DNA of 64,000 nt from Pseudomonas sp. sp1636 (lineage in GTDB: Bacteria; Pseudomonadota; Gammaproteobacteria; Pseudomonadales; Pseudomonadaceae). The stretch covers positions 1-64,000 of the forward strand of contig NZ_JARRAB010000012.1 of assembly GCF_030376615.1 (NCBI RefSeq). The letters run 5' to 3'. Position numbers and translations under genes: made by a program. Positions 8,027-17,036 of this stretch are shown one piece after another. Positions within the stretch are counted from its first letter, which is position 1. Every line of letters begins with the position of its first letter. The notes beneath the pieces are model-generated. The model did not search any database. It was not told where the DNA came from and saw only the letters and a list, made by a program, of their open reading frames with translations.

Positions 8027-8099
8027 GTAGGGCGGACTCAGGAGCGCAGCGAACAGTCCGCCATTGTGAGTGGCGTACTGCTTCGCGAGTACGCCCTAC
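8027..8099. repeat. double-hairpin intergenic repeat
   Basis: GTAGGGCG (8027-8034) pairs with CGCCCTAC (8092-8099) around two internal hairpins: GGCGGACT with AGTCCGCC (8031-8062) and GGCGTACT with AGTACGCC (within 8072-8095). The second hairpin (8072-8099) recurs at 14857-14884 with one mismatch in 28 bases. It lies in the 179-bp gap between tadG and tadE. Confidence 0.65.
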
Positions 8100-8184
8100 C
8101 GACTGATCGCCAGCAAGGGCTAGGCGTCCCCCGGGCTCCTACGGGCGCAAGGCAATGGAACCGTTTTTTGAGAAGAGGTGTGCG

Positions 8185-8655
8185 ATGAGAAGTCCGCTCT
8201 TCAAACAGTTACAGGCCCAGCGCGGCGTGGCCATGGTCGAGTTCGCCATCGCTTTGCCGCTGTTGCTGTTGCTGTTGCTGGCCATCGGCGAGTTCGGCCG
8301 CATGCTCTACCAGTACAACAGCCTGCTGCAGGCCAGTCGCGACGCCGGGCGTTTCGTCGCCGGGCAGGCCTGGAACGCCACTCTTGGGCAGGTCGAGTTG
8401 AACAGCAATCTGCAGTCCAGAACCAAGAGTGTTGCCGTCTACGGCGTGCCGACCAATCCAGGCAGTTACTCCCCGGTGGTGCCGGAGCTGACACCCGCTG
8501 ACGTACAAGTCAGTTCGGTGGGCGCCGAGCATGTACAAGTCAGCATCAGCTATACCTTCCGCCCGGTGATCGGCAGTGCCTTGCCGACCTTTTTCGGCAA
8601 TCCCATCCCGCTTGGCATCTCGCTGAGATCCACCGTGGTCATGAGGGTGCTGTGA
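8185..8655 (+). CDS. tadE: TadE-like pseudopilin
   Basis: 156 residues. The TadE motif is visible at the N-terminus: QRGVAMVEFAIALPLL, with Gly14 as the likely prepilin peptidase site and Glu19 as the conserved Glu5 of the mature protein, followed by one hydrophobic helix. TadE and TadF proteins are minor pseudopilins processed by the Tad prepilin peptidase. I prefer the ATG at 8185, with AGAGGTG upstream, over the in-frame ATG at 8155. The next gene starts on its stop codon. Confidence 0.9.
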   Translation: MRSPLFKQLQAQRGVAMVEFAIALPLLLLLLLAIGEFGRMLYQYNSLLQASRDAGRFVAGQAWNATLGQVELNSNLQSRTKSVAVYGVPTNPGSYSPVVPELTPADVQVSSVGAEHVQVSISYTFRPVIGSALPTFFGNPIPLGISLRSTVVMRVL

Positions 8656-9137
8656 TGAACAAGAAGCGCATGCAGGGTGTGTATGTGGTGGAGTTCGCCA
8701 TCATCGGCGTGCTGTTGTTCACCCTACTGTTCGGTGTGCTGGAGATGGGCCGGCTGTTTTTTACCGTGGGCGCCTTGAACGAGGTGGTAAGGCGCGGTGC
8801 GCGGCTTGCGGCGGTATGCACCATCAGCGATCAGGTGGTGTTGCGGCGGGCCATCTTCAACGCAGCGAATGACAGCGGCGCCAGCAGTTTGATCGGCAAC
8901 CTGACGACCGCCAATCTGACCCTTGCCTATCTGGACGAGGACGGCGGGGTGGTGAGCAGCCCGAATGATCCCGCCAACTTGAGTTCCATCCGTTTCGTGC
9001 AACTCAGTGTCGTGAATTTCCCCTTCACGTTATTGATTCCCGGAGTCGGCGGGGGAATCACTCTGCCGGTGTTCAGGGCGATCTTGCCCCGTGAAAGCCT
9101 CGGCTCCGATGGCATCGGTGGAGACACATCATGTTGA
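8655..9137 (+). CDS. tadF: TadF-like pseudopilin
   Basis: 160 residues, similar in plan to the preceding TadE-like protein: MQGVYVVEFAIIG at the start, with Gly8 as the processing site and Glu13 as the conserved glutamate, then one transmembrane helix and an extracytoplasmic domain. The ATG overlaps the preceding TGA by one base, so the two are probably translationally coupled. Assignment as TadF rather than a second TadE rests on gene order. Confidence 0.85.
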   Translation: MNKKRMQGVYVVEFAIIGVLLFTLLFGVLEMGRLFFTVGALNEVVRRGARLAAVCTISDQVVLRRAIFNAANDSGASSLIGNLTTANLTLAYLDEDGGVVSSPNDPANLSSIRFVQLSVVNFPFTLLIPGVGGGITLPVFRAILPRESLGSDGIGGDTSC

Positions 9138-10351
9138 GAACCAGAGAAGCCGCAACGCTAGCCCGCGCGACTGGCAAGCAGAGCCTGCAGCTGTTGATCA
9201 GCAGCCGCGATGCCGCGGCCCTGAACCACCTGAAAACAGTCAGCCAGCGCCTGCCCAGCCTGCAGGTGAATACGCGCCTGGTGAGCAACGGCCATACCGA
9301 CCCCCTGTACGGCTTGGAACAGATGCCCGACTTTCTGCTGTTGCGGGTCAGCCATCTGTGGCGTGAGGAACTGGCGGCCTTGTTGTTGCGGCCAGTCCAT
9401 GAGCGCCCACCGCTGTTGATCTGCGGCCCGCTGGAGGAGCGCGAGGGCATTCGCCTGGCGATGCAGGCCGGCGCCCGGGATTTCCTGCCCGAGCCGGTGG
9501 CCGCCGATGAGTTGCTGGCCGCCTTGGCGCGAATGATCCAGGAGACCCAGGCGGGGCAGGGGGCGGGCGGTCAATTGATCGCGGTGATGAATGCCAAGGG
9601 CGGTTCGGGTGCCACCCTGCTGGCTTGTAACCTGGCCCATCAACTCAGCGCCCAAGGTGGCAGCACCCTGTTGCTCGATCTCGATCTGCAGTTTGGCAGC
9701 GTCGCCCATTGCCTGGACGTGGTGCCGGCGCACAGCCATGTGGACGTGCTGCAACAGATAGACGAAATGGACAGCGTCGCCTTGCGCGGCTTCTGCAGCC
9801 ATTTCAGCCCGACCCTGCACGTGCTGGGCGGGCGCTCCGGGGAGCTGTGCCTGCCGCAGGATGTCCGTCTGGAACAGCTGGAGGCGCTGTTGCGTCTGGC
9901 GCGCAATACCTATGACTGGGTGGTGGTGGATCTGCCGCGGCAGATCGACCACCTCACCGGCATCACCCTGGAACAGGCCGACCGGGTCTATGTTCTGCTG
10001 CAGCAGAGCCTCAGCCACCTCAAGGATGCCACCCGCCTGGTGCGCATCATGCGCGACGAGCTGGGGGTGCAAAGTGAGCGTCTGCAGGTGGTGGTCAATC
10101 GCTACGACAAGGCTTCGCCGGTCAGCCTGCAGGATATTGCCGAGGCGCTGCGCTGCACCGACCTGCACAAGTTGCCCAACGACTATGCGGTGGTCAGCGC
10201 AAGCCAGAACACCGGGGTGCCGCTGCTGCTGCATGCGCCACGAGCGCCGTTGACCCTGGGTGTGCGCGGGTTGACTCAGGCGTTGCTCGGCACCAAGACG
10301 GCCGAGCAGGGTTTGTTGAAACGTACCTTTGGCCGACTGTTCGGGGGATAG
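9131..10351 (+). CDS. tadZ: TadZ/CpaE-like localisation ATPase
   Basis: 406-residue cytoplasmic protein. An N-terminal atypical receiver-like domain (about 15-130, ending in GARDFLPEPV) is followed by a ParA/MinD-type ATPase. The P-loop reads KGGSGAT (156-162), with Ala161 where the Walker lysine normally stands. The signature Lys156 of the deviant motif is present. TadZ proteins mark the pole or assembly site and recruit the other Tad proteins. The start overlaps the end of the TadF-like gene by 7 bp. Confidence 0.92.
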   Translation: MLRTREAATLARATGKQSLQLLISSRDAAALNHLKTVSQRLPSLQVNTRLVSNGHTDPLYGLEQMPDFLLLRVSHLWREELAALLLRPVHERPPLLICGPLEEREGIRLAMQAGARDFLPEPVAADELLAALARMIQETQAGQGAGGQLIAVMNAKGGSGATLLACNLAHQLSAQGGSTLLLDLDLQFGSVAHCLDVVPAHSHVDVLQQIDEMDSVALRGFCSHFSPTLHVLGGRSGELCLPQDVRLEQLEALLRLARNTYDWVVVDLPRQIDHLTGITLEQADRVYVLLQQSLSHLKDATRLVRIMRDELGVQSERLQVVVNRYDKASPVSLQDIAEALRCTDLHKLPNDYAVVSASQNTGVPLLLHAPRAPLTLGVRGLTQALLGTKTAEQGLLKRTFGRLFGG

Positions 10352-10354
10352 ACC

Positions 10355-11794
10355 ATGCTCAGTGAATTTCGCAATCGCCTGCGTCAGCAGCCCGCCAAGA
10401 ACCCGCCGACAGCCCCGCAGGCAGCACAGGCCAAGGGCGAGGACGGTGCCGACGCGCCTATGGCCTGGGAGAGCAGTGCACCGGATGCGGTCTATGAAAC
10501 CCGCTCGCGACTCAGTCCGATGGAAACCGAGTGGCGGGAGAAGATCTATCAGCAGTTGCTCAAGGTCATGGATCTGTCGCTGCTCGATTCGCTGGAGCCG
10601 GCCGAGGCCGGGCGGCAGATCCGCGAACTCAGCCAGCGCCTGCTGGACGAGCATTCGGCGCCGGTGAGCGCCAGCAGCCGCCAGTTGATCATCAAACAGA
10701 TCACCGACGAAGTGCTCGGCTTGGGGCCGCTGGAACCGCTGCTGGCCGACCGCAGTGTGTCGGATATTCTGGTCAACGGGCATGCCTCGGTGTACGTCGA
10801 ACGCTTCGGCAAACTGCAACGAACCGATGTGCGTTTTCGTGACGATCAGCATCTGCTGAATATCATCGACCGCATCGTTTCCAGCCTGGGCCGGCGCATC
10901 GACGAGTCCTCGCCGCTGGTGGATGCGCGCTTGAAGGACGGCTCGCGGGTCAATGCGATCATTCCGCCGCTGGCCATCGACGGGCCGAGCATGTCGATCC
11001 GTCGGTTTGCCGTGGATCTGCTCAATAGCGAGAGCCTGGTGCAGATGGGCACCCTGACTCCGGCCATCGCCCTGGTGCTCAAGGCCATCGTCCGTGGGCG
11101 CCTGAATGTGCTGGTGTCCGGCGGCACCGGCAGCGGCAAGACCACCCTGCTCAACGTGCTGTCGAGTTTCATCCCGCACAACGAGCGGATCGTCACCATC
11201 GAGGACTCGGCCGAGCTGCAGCTGCAGCAGCCGCATGTGGTGCGCCTGGAAACCCGGCCGCCGAACATCGAAGGGCGTGGCGAGGTGAACCAGCGCGAGC
11301 TGGTGCGCAACAGCCTGCGCATGCGCCCGGATCGCATCGTCATCGGCGAGGTGCGTGGCGCCGAGGCGCTGGACATGCTGACGGCGATGAACACCGGCCA
11401 CGACGGCTCGCTGACCACCATCCACGCCAATACCGCGCGCGATGCCCTGGGCCGGATCGAGAACATGGTGTCGATGACCGGCGCAACCTTCCCGATCAAG
11501 GCCATGCGCCAGCAGATCGCCTCGGCCATCGACGTGGTGATCCAGCTGGAGCGTCAGGAGGATGGCAAGCGGCGCCTGATCAGCGTGCAGGAGATCAATG
11601 GCATGGAGGGCGAGATCATCACCATGACCGAGATCTTCGCCTTTGTCCGCCGCGGCATGGGCGAACACGGCGAGGTGCTCGGCGACTACCGGCCGACCGG
11701 CATGGTGCCGGCGTTCCGCGATGTACTGGGCAAACGCGGCATCGAGTTGCCGCTTAATCTGTTCCGCCCGGAATGGATGGAGGGGCAGTCATGA
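10355..11794 (+). CDS. tadA: TadA/CpaF assembly ATPase
   Basis: 479-residue type II/IV secretion ATPase that powers Flp pilus extension. A variable Pro/Ala-rich N-terminus (1-50) is followed by the N-terminal helical domain and the hexameric motor domain. Walker A is GGTGSGKT (256-263). Also visible are the Asp box ([12 protein letters not shown]), the Walker B region ([18 protein letters not shown]) and the His box ([14 protein letters not shown]). It follows tadZ by 3 bp and overlaps tadB by 4 bp. Confidence 0.97.
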   Translation: MLSEFRNRLRQQPAKNPPTAPQAAQAKGEDGADAPMAWESSAPDAVYETRSRLSPMETEWREKIYQQLLKVMDLSLLDSLEPAEAGRQIRELSQRLLDEHSAPVSASSRQLIIKQITDEVLGLGPLEPLLADRSVSDILVNGHASVYVERFGKLQRTDVRFRDDQHLLNIIDRIVSSLGRRIDESSPLVDARLKDGSRVNAIIPPLAIDGPSMSIRRFAVDLLNSESLVQMGTLTPAIALVLKAIVRGRLNVLVSGGTGSGKTTLLNVLSSFIPHNERIVTIEDSAELQLQQPHVVRLETRPPNIEGRGEVNQRELVRNSLRMRPDRIVIGEVRGAEALDMLTAMNTGHDGSLTTIHANTARDALGRIENMVSMTGATFPIKAMRQQIASAIDVVIQLERQEDGKRRLISVQEINGMEGEIITMTEIFAFVRRGMGEHGEVLGDYRPTGMVPAFRDVLGKRGIELPLNLFRPEWMEGQS

Positions 11795-12777
11795 ATCAGA
11801 TTCCCGGTGAATTTATCCTGGCGTTCCTCGGCATGGTGTTCGCCGCCGTGTTCCTGCTCAGCCAGGGCTTGGTGGTGCCGGTATTCGGCGAGGCGGGGCG
11901 GGTGCGCAAACGTATCCGCAGTCGCCTGCATGTGTTGGAGCATGCCAACAACCTGCCGAATATGCAGACGGTGCTGCGTCAGAAGTACCTGCGCCGCCTG
12001 TCGCCGCTTGAGGCCCGGCTGGAGCAGCTACCAACCATGGAGGCCCTGGCACAGATGATCGAGCAGGCCGGGCATCACTACCGGGCCTACCGGGTGCTGT
12101 TGCTCGGGCTGATCCTGGGTGTGCTGGCAGGCATCCTGCTGTGGCTGTTCACCCGGCTGTGGTGGCTGGCGCTGCCGGTGGCCTTGCTGGCGTGCTGGCT
12201 GCCGGTGCTGAAAATCGCCAGCGACCGCGGCAAGCGTTTCGCCCTGTTCGAGGAGGGGCTGCCGGACGCCCTGGACGCCATGTGCCGCGCCTTGCGCGCC
12301 GGTCATCCGTTCAACGAGACCCTGCAACTGGTGGCCGAGGAACACCAGGGCCCGGTGGCCCATGAATTCGCTCTGACCTTTGCCGATATCAACTACGGCA
12401 ACGACGTGCGCCGGGCGATGCTCGGCCTGCTCGAACGCATGCCGAGCATGACGGTGATGATGCTGGTGACCTCGGTGCTGATTCACCGCGACACCGGCGG
12501 CAATCTGACCGAGGTGCTGGAACGGCTGAGCAGCCTGATCCGCGGGCGCTTCCGTTTCCAGCGCAAGGTCAAGACCTTGTCGGCGGAGGGGCGGATGTCG
12601 GCCTGGGTGCTGGTGGCCGTGCCCTTTGTGCTGGCGGCGGCCATCGTGCTTACAACGCCAGAATATTTGCCCCTGCTGATCAAGGAGCCCTTGGGCCAGA
12701 AGCTGGTTAGCTGGGCGTTTGTCGCCATGCTGATCGGGATTTTCTGGATCCGCAAAATCATCAGGATTCAGGTGTAG
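11791..12777 (+). CDS. tadB: TadB inner-membrane platform protein
   Basis: 328 residues with one N-terminal transmembrane helix, a pair of helices near 100-140, a cytoplasmic T2SSF domain (about 155-285, with [20 protein letters not shown]) and two C-terminal helices. With TadC it forms the inner-membrane base on which TadA acts. The ATG overlaps the tadA stop (ATGA). Confidence 0.95.
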   Translation: MNQIPGEFILAFLGMVFAAVFLLSQGLVVPVFGEAGRVRKRIRSRLHVLEHANNLPNMQTVLRQKYLRRLSPLEARLEQLPTMEALAQMIEQAGHHYRAYRVLLLGLILGVLAGILLWLFTRLWWLALPVALLACWLPVLKIASDRGKRFALFEEGLPDALDAMCRALRAGHPFNETLQLVAEEHQGPVAHEFALTFADINYGNDVRRAMLGLLERMPSMTVMMLVTSVLIHRDTGGNLTEVLERLSSLIRGRFRFQRKVKTLSAEGRMSAWVLVAVPFVLAAAIVLTTPEYLPLLIKEPLGQKLVSWAFVAMLIGIFWIRKIIRIQV

Positions 12778-12810
12778 ACGACACTGGCGTTGCTAGAGGA
12801 GGTATTGCTC

Positions 12811-13779
12811 ATGGACTATCTGCTGAGTCTGCTCAATCGGGTGGTGGGCAACGAGGAGCTGGCGCGCCTGTTGTTCGTCGGCGCCATTGGCCTGAGTGCG
12901 GTGCTGGCGATGATCACCCTGGCCATGCTGGTGCTGGGGCTGCGCGACCCGGTGCAGCGGCGTCTGACCCTGATCAAGCGCGGGCATGGCGGCTTTGCCG
13001 CCGGTCAGGAGGCGCCGAGCAACCTGCAGTTGATGCTGGAGCAGGTGGGCCAGCGCTTCACCTCCGCCGAGCAGGGCCAGGACTCGGCTACCCGCACCCT
13101 GCTGACGCACGCCGGTTATCGCTCGTCCGCGGCGGTGCAGACTTACTGGGCGGTGCGCCTGCTGGCGCCGCTGGTGCTGGTGGGGCTCACCTTGCTGGTA
13201 TTGCCGCTGATCCCCAAACTGTCCCTGGTCATGGGCATTGCCCTGGTGGCGGCGGCGGCCGCGGTCGGTTGGCTGGTGCCGGCGATCTATGTCGACAAGC
13301 GCAAGCAGGCACGCATGACCCGGCTGCTGGTGGCTTTTCCCGATGCCCTGGATCTGATGGTGGTCTGCGTCGAGTCGGGGCTGGCCTTGCCCCAGGCAAT
13401 CGAGCGGGTGGCCGACGAGATGGCGGTCAGCCAGCCGGAGCTGGCGGTGGAGTTGGCCCTGGTCAACGCGGAGATCCGCGCCGGCATCCCCAGCACCGAG
13501 GCGCTCAAGCATCTGGCCGAACGCACCGGACTGGAAGACATTCGTGGCTTGGTCAGCCTGCTGGCGCAGAGCATCCGCTTCGGCACCAGCGTCGCCGATA
13601 CCCTGCGTATCTATGCCGAGGAATTCCGCGACCGACGCACTCAGAAGGCCGAGGAGACGGCGGCGAAAATCGGCACCAAGCTGGTCTTTCCACTAATCTT
13701 CTGCCTGTGGCCGAGCTTTTTCCTGGTGGCCATCGGTCCCGCCATCATTGGGGCACTCAAAGCGTTTGGGAAGCTATGA
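12811..13779 (+). CDS. tadC: TadC inner-membrane platform protein
   Basis: 322 residues. The membrane topology and T2SSF domain (about 165-290, with FPDALDLMVVCVESGLALPQAIERV) parallel those of TadB. I chose the ATG at 12811, which has a strong AGAGGAGGT ribosome site 7 bases upstream. The upstream in-frame start would place that site inside the gene. Confidence 0.95.
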   Translation: MDYLLSLLNRVVGNEELARLLFVGAIGLSAVLAMITLAMLVLGLRDPVQRRLTLIKRGHGGFAAGQEAPSNLQLMLEQVGQRFTSAEQGQDSATRTLLTHAGYRSSAAVQTYWAVRLLAPLVLVGLTLLVLPLIPKLSLVMGIALVAAAAAVGWLVPAIYVDKRKQARMTRLLVAFPDALDLMVVCVESGLALPQAIERVADEMAVSQPELAVELALVNAEIRAGIPSTEALKHLAERTGLEDIRGLVSLLAQSIRFGTSVADTLRIYAEEFRDRRTQKAEETAAKIGTKLVFPLIFCLWPSFFLVAIGPAIIGALKAFGKL

Positions 13780-13780
13780 C

Positions 13781-14809
13781 ATGAAAAGGATCAGTCTGCT
13801 GTTGGCCACGATGGCCGTGCTGTCAGGATGTCAGACCATGGGGCCGGAGCCGGCGCTCAATACCCGCTCGGTTTATAGCGGCGACAACTCGCTGCTGTAC
13901 AAGGTGCGCAAACAGGCCAGCTCGGCCGATCAGGCCATGCAGATGGCCGCGCTGGCCTACCAGGCCGGCGACCTGGATCAGTCGTTGTATCAGTATCTGC
14001 GCGTCATCGAACTGGAGCCGAAGCGCTACGAGGCCCTGCTCGGAGTCGGGCGCATCCACCGCGAACGCGGTAATGCACAGCTCGCCGAGATGGCCTTCAA
14101 CGAGGTGCTGGCGAGCGCTCCGGACAACCTCGACGCCCTGGCCGAGATGGGCATGCTGCACCTGGCCAAGCGCAATCACGCGGCCGCGCAGGCGCTGCTG
14201 TTCAAGGCGTTGGAGCTGGATCAGCGGCGTCTGGGCAACGACCAGGGAGATGGATTGCCTGACGTGGCCGCACTCAAGGTGGACAGCCAGTCGCCGTTGA
14301 AGGTCTACAACGCCCTCGGCGTACTCGCCGACTTGAGCAACGACTTTCCGTTGTCCGAGGCCTATTACCGCCTGGCCCTGCTGATCGAACCGCGCTCGGT
14401 GCTGGTGCAGAACAGCCTTGGTTACTCTTACTACCTGGCCGGGCAATGGCCCGAGGCCGAGCGTACCTACCAGCGGGGCATTGGCTACGACGGCAACTAC
14501 AAGCCGCTATGGCGTAATTATGGCTTGCTGCTGGCGCGCATGGAGCGCTACGAGGAAGCGCTTTCCGCATTCGAACAGATTGGCGGTCGTGCCCAGGCCA
14601 GTAACGATGTTGGTTATATCTGCCTGGTGGAAGGCAAGCTGGATATCGCCGAGCAGTTCTTTCGCAGCGCGATTGAGCAATCTCCCGCGCATTACGACAT
14701 GGCCTGGGAAAACCTCAATCGGATTCAGCAGATCCGGCGGATTCGTCAGATGGGAGGCGATCCAGGCTCTGTAGCCGCTATCCCCCCGAGCGCGCCGGTG
14801 GTGCAGTAA
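13781..14809 (+). CDS. tadD: TadD-like TPR lipoprotein
   Basis: 342 residues. The signal peptide ends in LSGC (Cys17 lipidated), followed by tetratricopeptide repeats from about residue 45 to the C-terminus, such as AEMAFNEVLASAPDNLDALAE. TadD proteins are outer-membrane-associated TPR lipoproteins that help secretin assembly. The start at 13781 places the lipobox correctly; the longer frame overlaps tadC. This is the last gene of the operon. Confidence 0.92.
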   Translation: MKRISLLLATMAVLSGCQTMGPEPALNTRSVYSGDNSLLYKVRKQASSADQAMQMAALAYQAGDLDQSLYQYLRVIELEPKRYEALLGVGRIHRERGNAQLAEMAFNEVLASAPDNLDALAEMGMLHLAKRNHAAAQALLFKALELDQRRLGNDQGDGLPDVAALKVDSQSPLKVYNALGVLADLSNDFPLSEAYYRLALLIEPRSVLVQNSLGYSYYLAGQWPEAERTYQRGIGYDGNYKPLWRNYGLLLARMERYEEALSAFEQIGGRAQASNDVGYICLVEGKLDIAEQFFRSAIEQSPAHYDMAWENLNRIQQIRRIRQMGGDPGSVAAIPPSAPVVQ

Positions 14810-14856
14810 GCGACCGACGTTGGGCATGACGCCGCGGGATGCCGCCGCCGCGAGCT

Positions 14857-14884
14857 GGCGTACTGCTGCGCGAGTACGCCCTAC
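14857..14884. repeat. hairpin repeat, second copy
   Basis: 27 of 28 bases match 8072-8099. It forms the GGCGTACT/AGTACGCC hairpin and lies 47 bp after tadD, where it may protect the 3' end of the operon mRNA. Confidence 0.6.
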
Positions 14885-14993
14885 GGTTCGCGGCGATGGA
14901 TATGCTTCTGTAGGCGTCAGGTAAGGTTTCCGCTGTCGGCCAGTGGTCTGGCAGCGCAGCGGACACCGTTTTCTAGCTTGCTTCTTGTAATGC

Positions 14994-15272
14994 TCAGTTG
15001 ATCGCGTCGGTCAGGGCTTTGGCGGGTACGTACTTGACTACTTTTTTCGCCGCGATCTCGATTGCCTGGCCGGTCTGTGGGTTGCGTCCGGTGCGGGCTG
15101 GGCGATCGCTGATTTTCAATTTGCCGATACCCGGCAGGGTGATTTCGCTGCCGTTTTCCAAGGCTTCGCTGACGATTTCGCTGAGTTGCTCAAGTGCCGC
15201 ACGCACGGTGGTCTTGGGTGCGTCGATGGCGTCGGCGATATCGCTGATCAATTGGTCTTTAGTCATGGCCAT
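14994..15272 (-). CDS. HU-family histone-like DNA-binding protein
   Basis: 92 residues, the usual HU length. The family signature is visible: GIGKLKISDRPARTGRNPQTGQAIEIAA, where the arm intercalates in the DNA minor groove. The start at 15272 (MAMTKDQ) has AAGGAGC upstream; the frame is open further 5' but without a ribosome site. It compacts and bends DNA as a homodimer. It resembles the pseudomonad MAMTKDQ-type HU paralogue rather than the hupB protein beside lon. It runs convergent to the Tad operon. Confidence 0.93.
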   Translation of the reverse strand: MAMTKDQLISDIADAIDAPKTTVRAALEQLSEIVSEALENGSEITLPGIGKLKISDRPARTGRNPQTGQAIEIAAKKVVKYVPAKALTDAIN

Positions 15273-15622
15273 GTTGTTGCTCCTTGGAATGAGGGGGTGA
15301 CGCTGAAAATGCCTCGCGCAGAGTACTGCGATTTTGTCCTGCTGGCATTGTCTCAGGACAGATTTCGGTTGATCGAACCGTATCCTGCAAGAGCAAGCCA
15401 CACGCCCTTGGGCGCCCCTGCGACGAATTTAGCCGCCAGTCGCCATGCGTGATGTCGACGCTGAGTTACGCCACGCCGAGTGTTGCACCAAGCGATTGAT
15501 TCCATATGCCTGAGCTGCGCGCCTCGCCCCAGCTTCGCTTGAACCCTCTAAGTGTTTGAAACAGTTGTAAGTTCAAGCCAAGCCGGTACAATGGCTCCGC
15601 TCGCTGCATGGCGGGTAGCGTT
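15273..15622. other. gap between HU gene and SRP RNA
   Basis: I see no gene here. It must hold the promoter of the HU gene (leftward) and of the SRP RNA (rightward), but no near-consensus promoter stands out. Confidence 0.4.
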
Positions 15623-15739
15623 ATGGTGGCCCTGCCGGTCCCCCCGCAACGATCAACCGTGAACCCGGTCAGGCCTGGAAGGGAGCAGCCGCAGCGGTGA
15701 CATTGTGTGCCGGGGTGTGGCTGGTGGGGTCGCCTCCAT
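15623..15739 (+). ncRNA. ffs: signal recognition particle RNA (4.5S)
   Basis: The highly conserved SRP apical region is present: GGTCAGGCCTGGAAGGGAGC, followed by AGCCG, which forms the Ffh-binding internal loops. The ends ATGGTGGC (15623-15630) and GCCTCCAT (15732-15739) close the long hairpin, and the pairing continues through CCTGCCGG/GGCTGG. The length of about 117 nt fits the small bacterial type. The RNA pairs with Ffh to target inner-membrane proteins. The exact ends are estimated from pairing. Confidence 0.93.
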
Positions 15740-15834
15740 CTTTAAACCCGTCCGGGTTGTCTGTTAAATCTTATCTGCCGATCTGAAGCCTCTAGCGGGG
15801 AAGCGTTTGTTTGCCTGCTCGAATGGCACGCCAT

Positions 15835-15859
15835 AAAAAACCTCGCTGTGCGGCGAGGT
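15835..15859 (-). terminator. Rho-independent terminator
   Basis: On the minus strand, ACCTCGC-CGCACA-GCGAGGT is followed by a T run. It ends the transcript of the 95-residue protein gene. Confidence 0.8.
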
Positions 15860-15878
15860 CTCTGCTGTTTGAGCGGCT

Positions 15879-16166
15879 TCAGTCGGCGAGGTAGTTAAGC
15901 ACGCTGTTTTGTTCTTTCAGCGCTTTGCGCATTTCTGCGGGGATGTTGCCGGAGCGAACGGCAAGTTCCAGACGGATTTCTTCGAGGCTTTGCGCGAAAG
16001 CCTGCGAGTCGTCACGCTGGGCGGCGCTGAGGACTCGGCTGTAGGCGGTGGCGTCGGCGGTGTCGAGCAGGGAGAGGACGATGCCGCCATCTGGGCGTCG
16101 CGGGCTGAAGGTAACGCGTAAAGGGGCAAACAGTTGTTCGGCGAGCTGGCGATTAATGCTATCCAT
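15879..16166 (-). CDS. small pseudomonad protein, possibly DUF3509
   Basis: 95 residues, soluble, no signal peptide. It contains the segment RRPDGGIVLSLLD followed by a helical C-terminal half rich in Ala, Glu and Arg. This resembles small Pseudomonas-restricted proteins that I associate with DUF3509, but I could not verify the family. No catalytic motif is visible. It is followed by a good terminator and has the 73-residue gene upstream on the same strand. Confidence 0.75.
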   Translation of the reverse strand: MDSINRQLAEQLFAPLRVTFSPRRPDGGIVLSLLDTADATAYSRVLSAAQRDDSQAFAQSLEEIRLELAVRSGNIPAEMRKALKEQNSVLNYLAD

Positions 16167-16224
16167 GACCGTACTCCATCCTGAGATTGATCACTTACGA
16201 CACCAATGGGGCTGCGAAGTTCGC

Positions 16225-16446
16225 TTAGGCCAGTAGCGACTGGCGCGCGCGTTCGATTACCTGCGGCAAGGATTCGCTGCTGTACTGCTCGGGGTACAGG
16301 CGCTGGGTGTGTTGGGCGATGCCGGCCTGGTTGACGATGGTGAAGCTGAAGTTGCCCTTGCGGCTGGCAAGAATGCGGCAATCGAATGGCGCAAAGGCGT
16401 TGGATAGGATGCGAATGGCATCCTGAATTTGGTGCTGAGTATTCAT
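16225..16446 (-). CDS. small hypothetical protein (73 aa)
   Basis: 73 residues beginning MNTQHQIQDAIRIL. It has a predicted alpha-beta-alpha pattern (NFSFTIVNQAG then a helical C-terminus) loosely like the next gene, which starts 58 bp downstream on the same strand. The two may be related small proteins of one operon. Function unknown. Confidence 0.65.
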   Translation of the reverse strand: MNTQHQIQDAIRILSNAFAPFDCRILASRKGNFSFTIVNQAGIAQHTQRLYPEQYSSESLPQVIERARQSLLA

Positions 16447-17036
16447 TTTTGGGGTGTTTCCTAAAACAACAGGCGCGTCATTGCGCTATATGAAGCTCCA
16501 AGCTCTCGACTTTCTGGGTCGAAGAAATGAATCTGATCGGAGCGGGACTGCGCGCATAAGTTCAGTTCTGAAAGTGCTTATGCGGGTCGGTACTTCGGAG
16601 GCAGGCTGAGTCAGTGCTTGCGCAAGACGGCCTGATCAGTCAGCAGGTTGGGTCTGGTAAGGAACTATGCGGCATCGCTTGATGAGCGTATGCGTTCTTT
16701 ACCTGGAGTCCATCGAGGGGGCCGGAAGGCCTGAATGACTTACAGCGTGGTACTAACGGGCCGGATGGTAACGGGTTGATTAAGTTTTAGCCAGCTTAAT
16801 TTGCAAGTGGCGGTTGATTGGGCAGCAATTGGTGTGCCATCGCGCAATCGTTGCTGCTGGCGAGCTGGTTCGGGCGGCGCCTTGATAGCGTCCGTAGCAT
16901 GGGGCTTCCTGCGTGTGCGGGGTTCAATCGCTGAAATGATTATTGCCTGGCGGGCCCGAGCTGCGCATCGGATGCAATTTAGCCCATGCTCCGTTAGGAT
17001 TAGCTCACTTTTGCTTTCATCTCGCGACGGTTTTAG
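16447..17036. other. 590-bp intergenic region before dnaX
   Basis: No gene is convincing. It contains an inverted repeat CGCATAAG/CTTATGCG (16553-16560 and 16577-16584, loop 16) and should contain divergent promoters for dnaX and the small gene at 16225-16446. A small RNA cannot be excluded. Confidence 0.4.

Noticed and set aside
8006..8184. Small open frame between tadG and tadE
   Set aside because: It lies mostly in the double-hairpin repeat and has no ribosome site.
9158..11668. 836-codon minus-strand open frame opposite tadZ and tadA
   Set aside because: His/Gln/Leu-rich composition typical of an antisense shadow; no ribosome site or domain.
16447..17036. tRNA or small RNA gene before dnaX
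   Set aside because: No cloverleaf or clear terminator; only one 8-bp inverted repeat was found.
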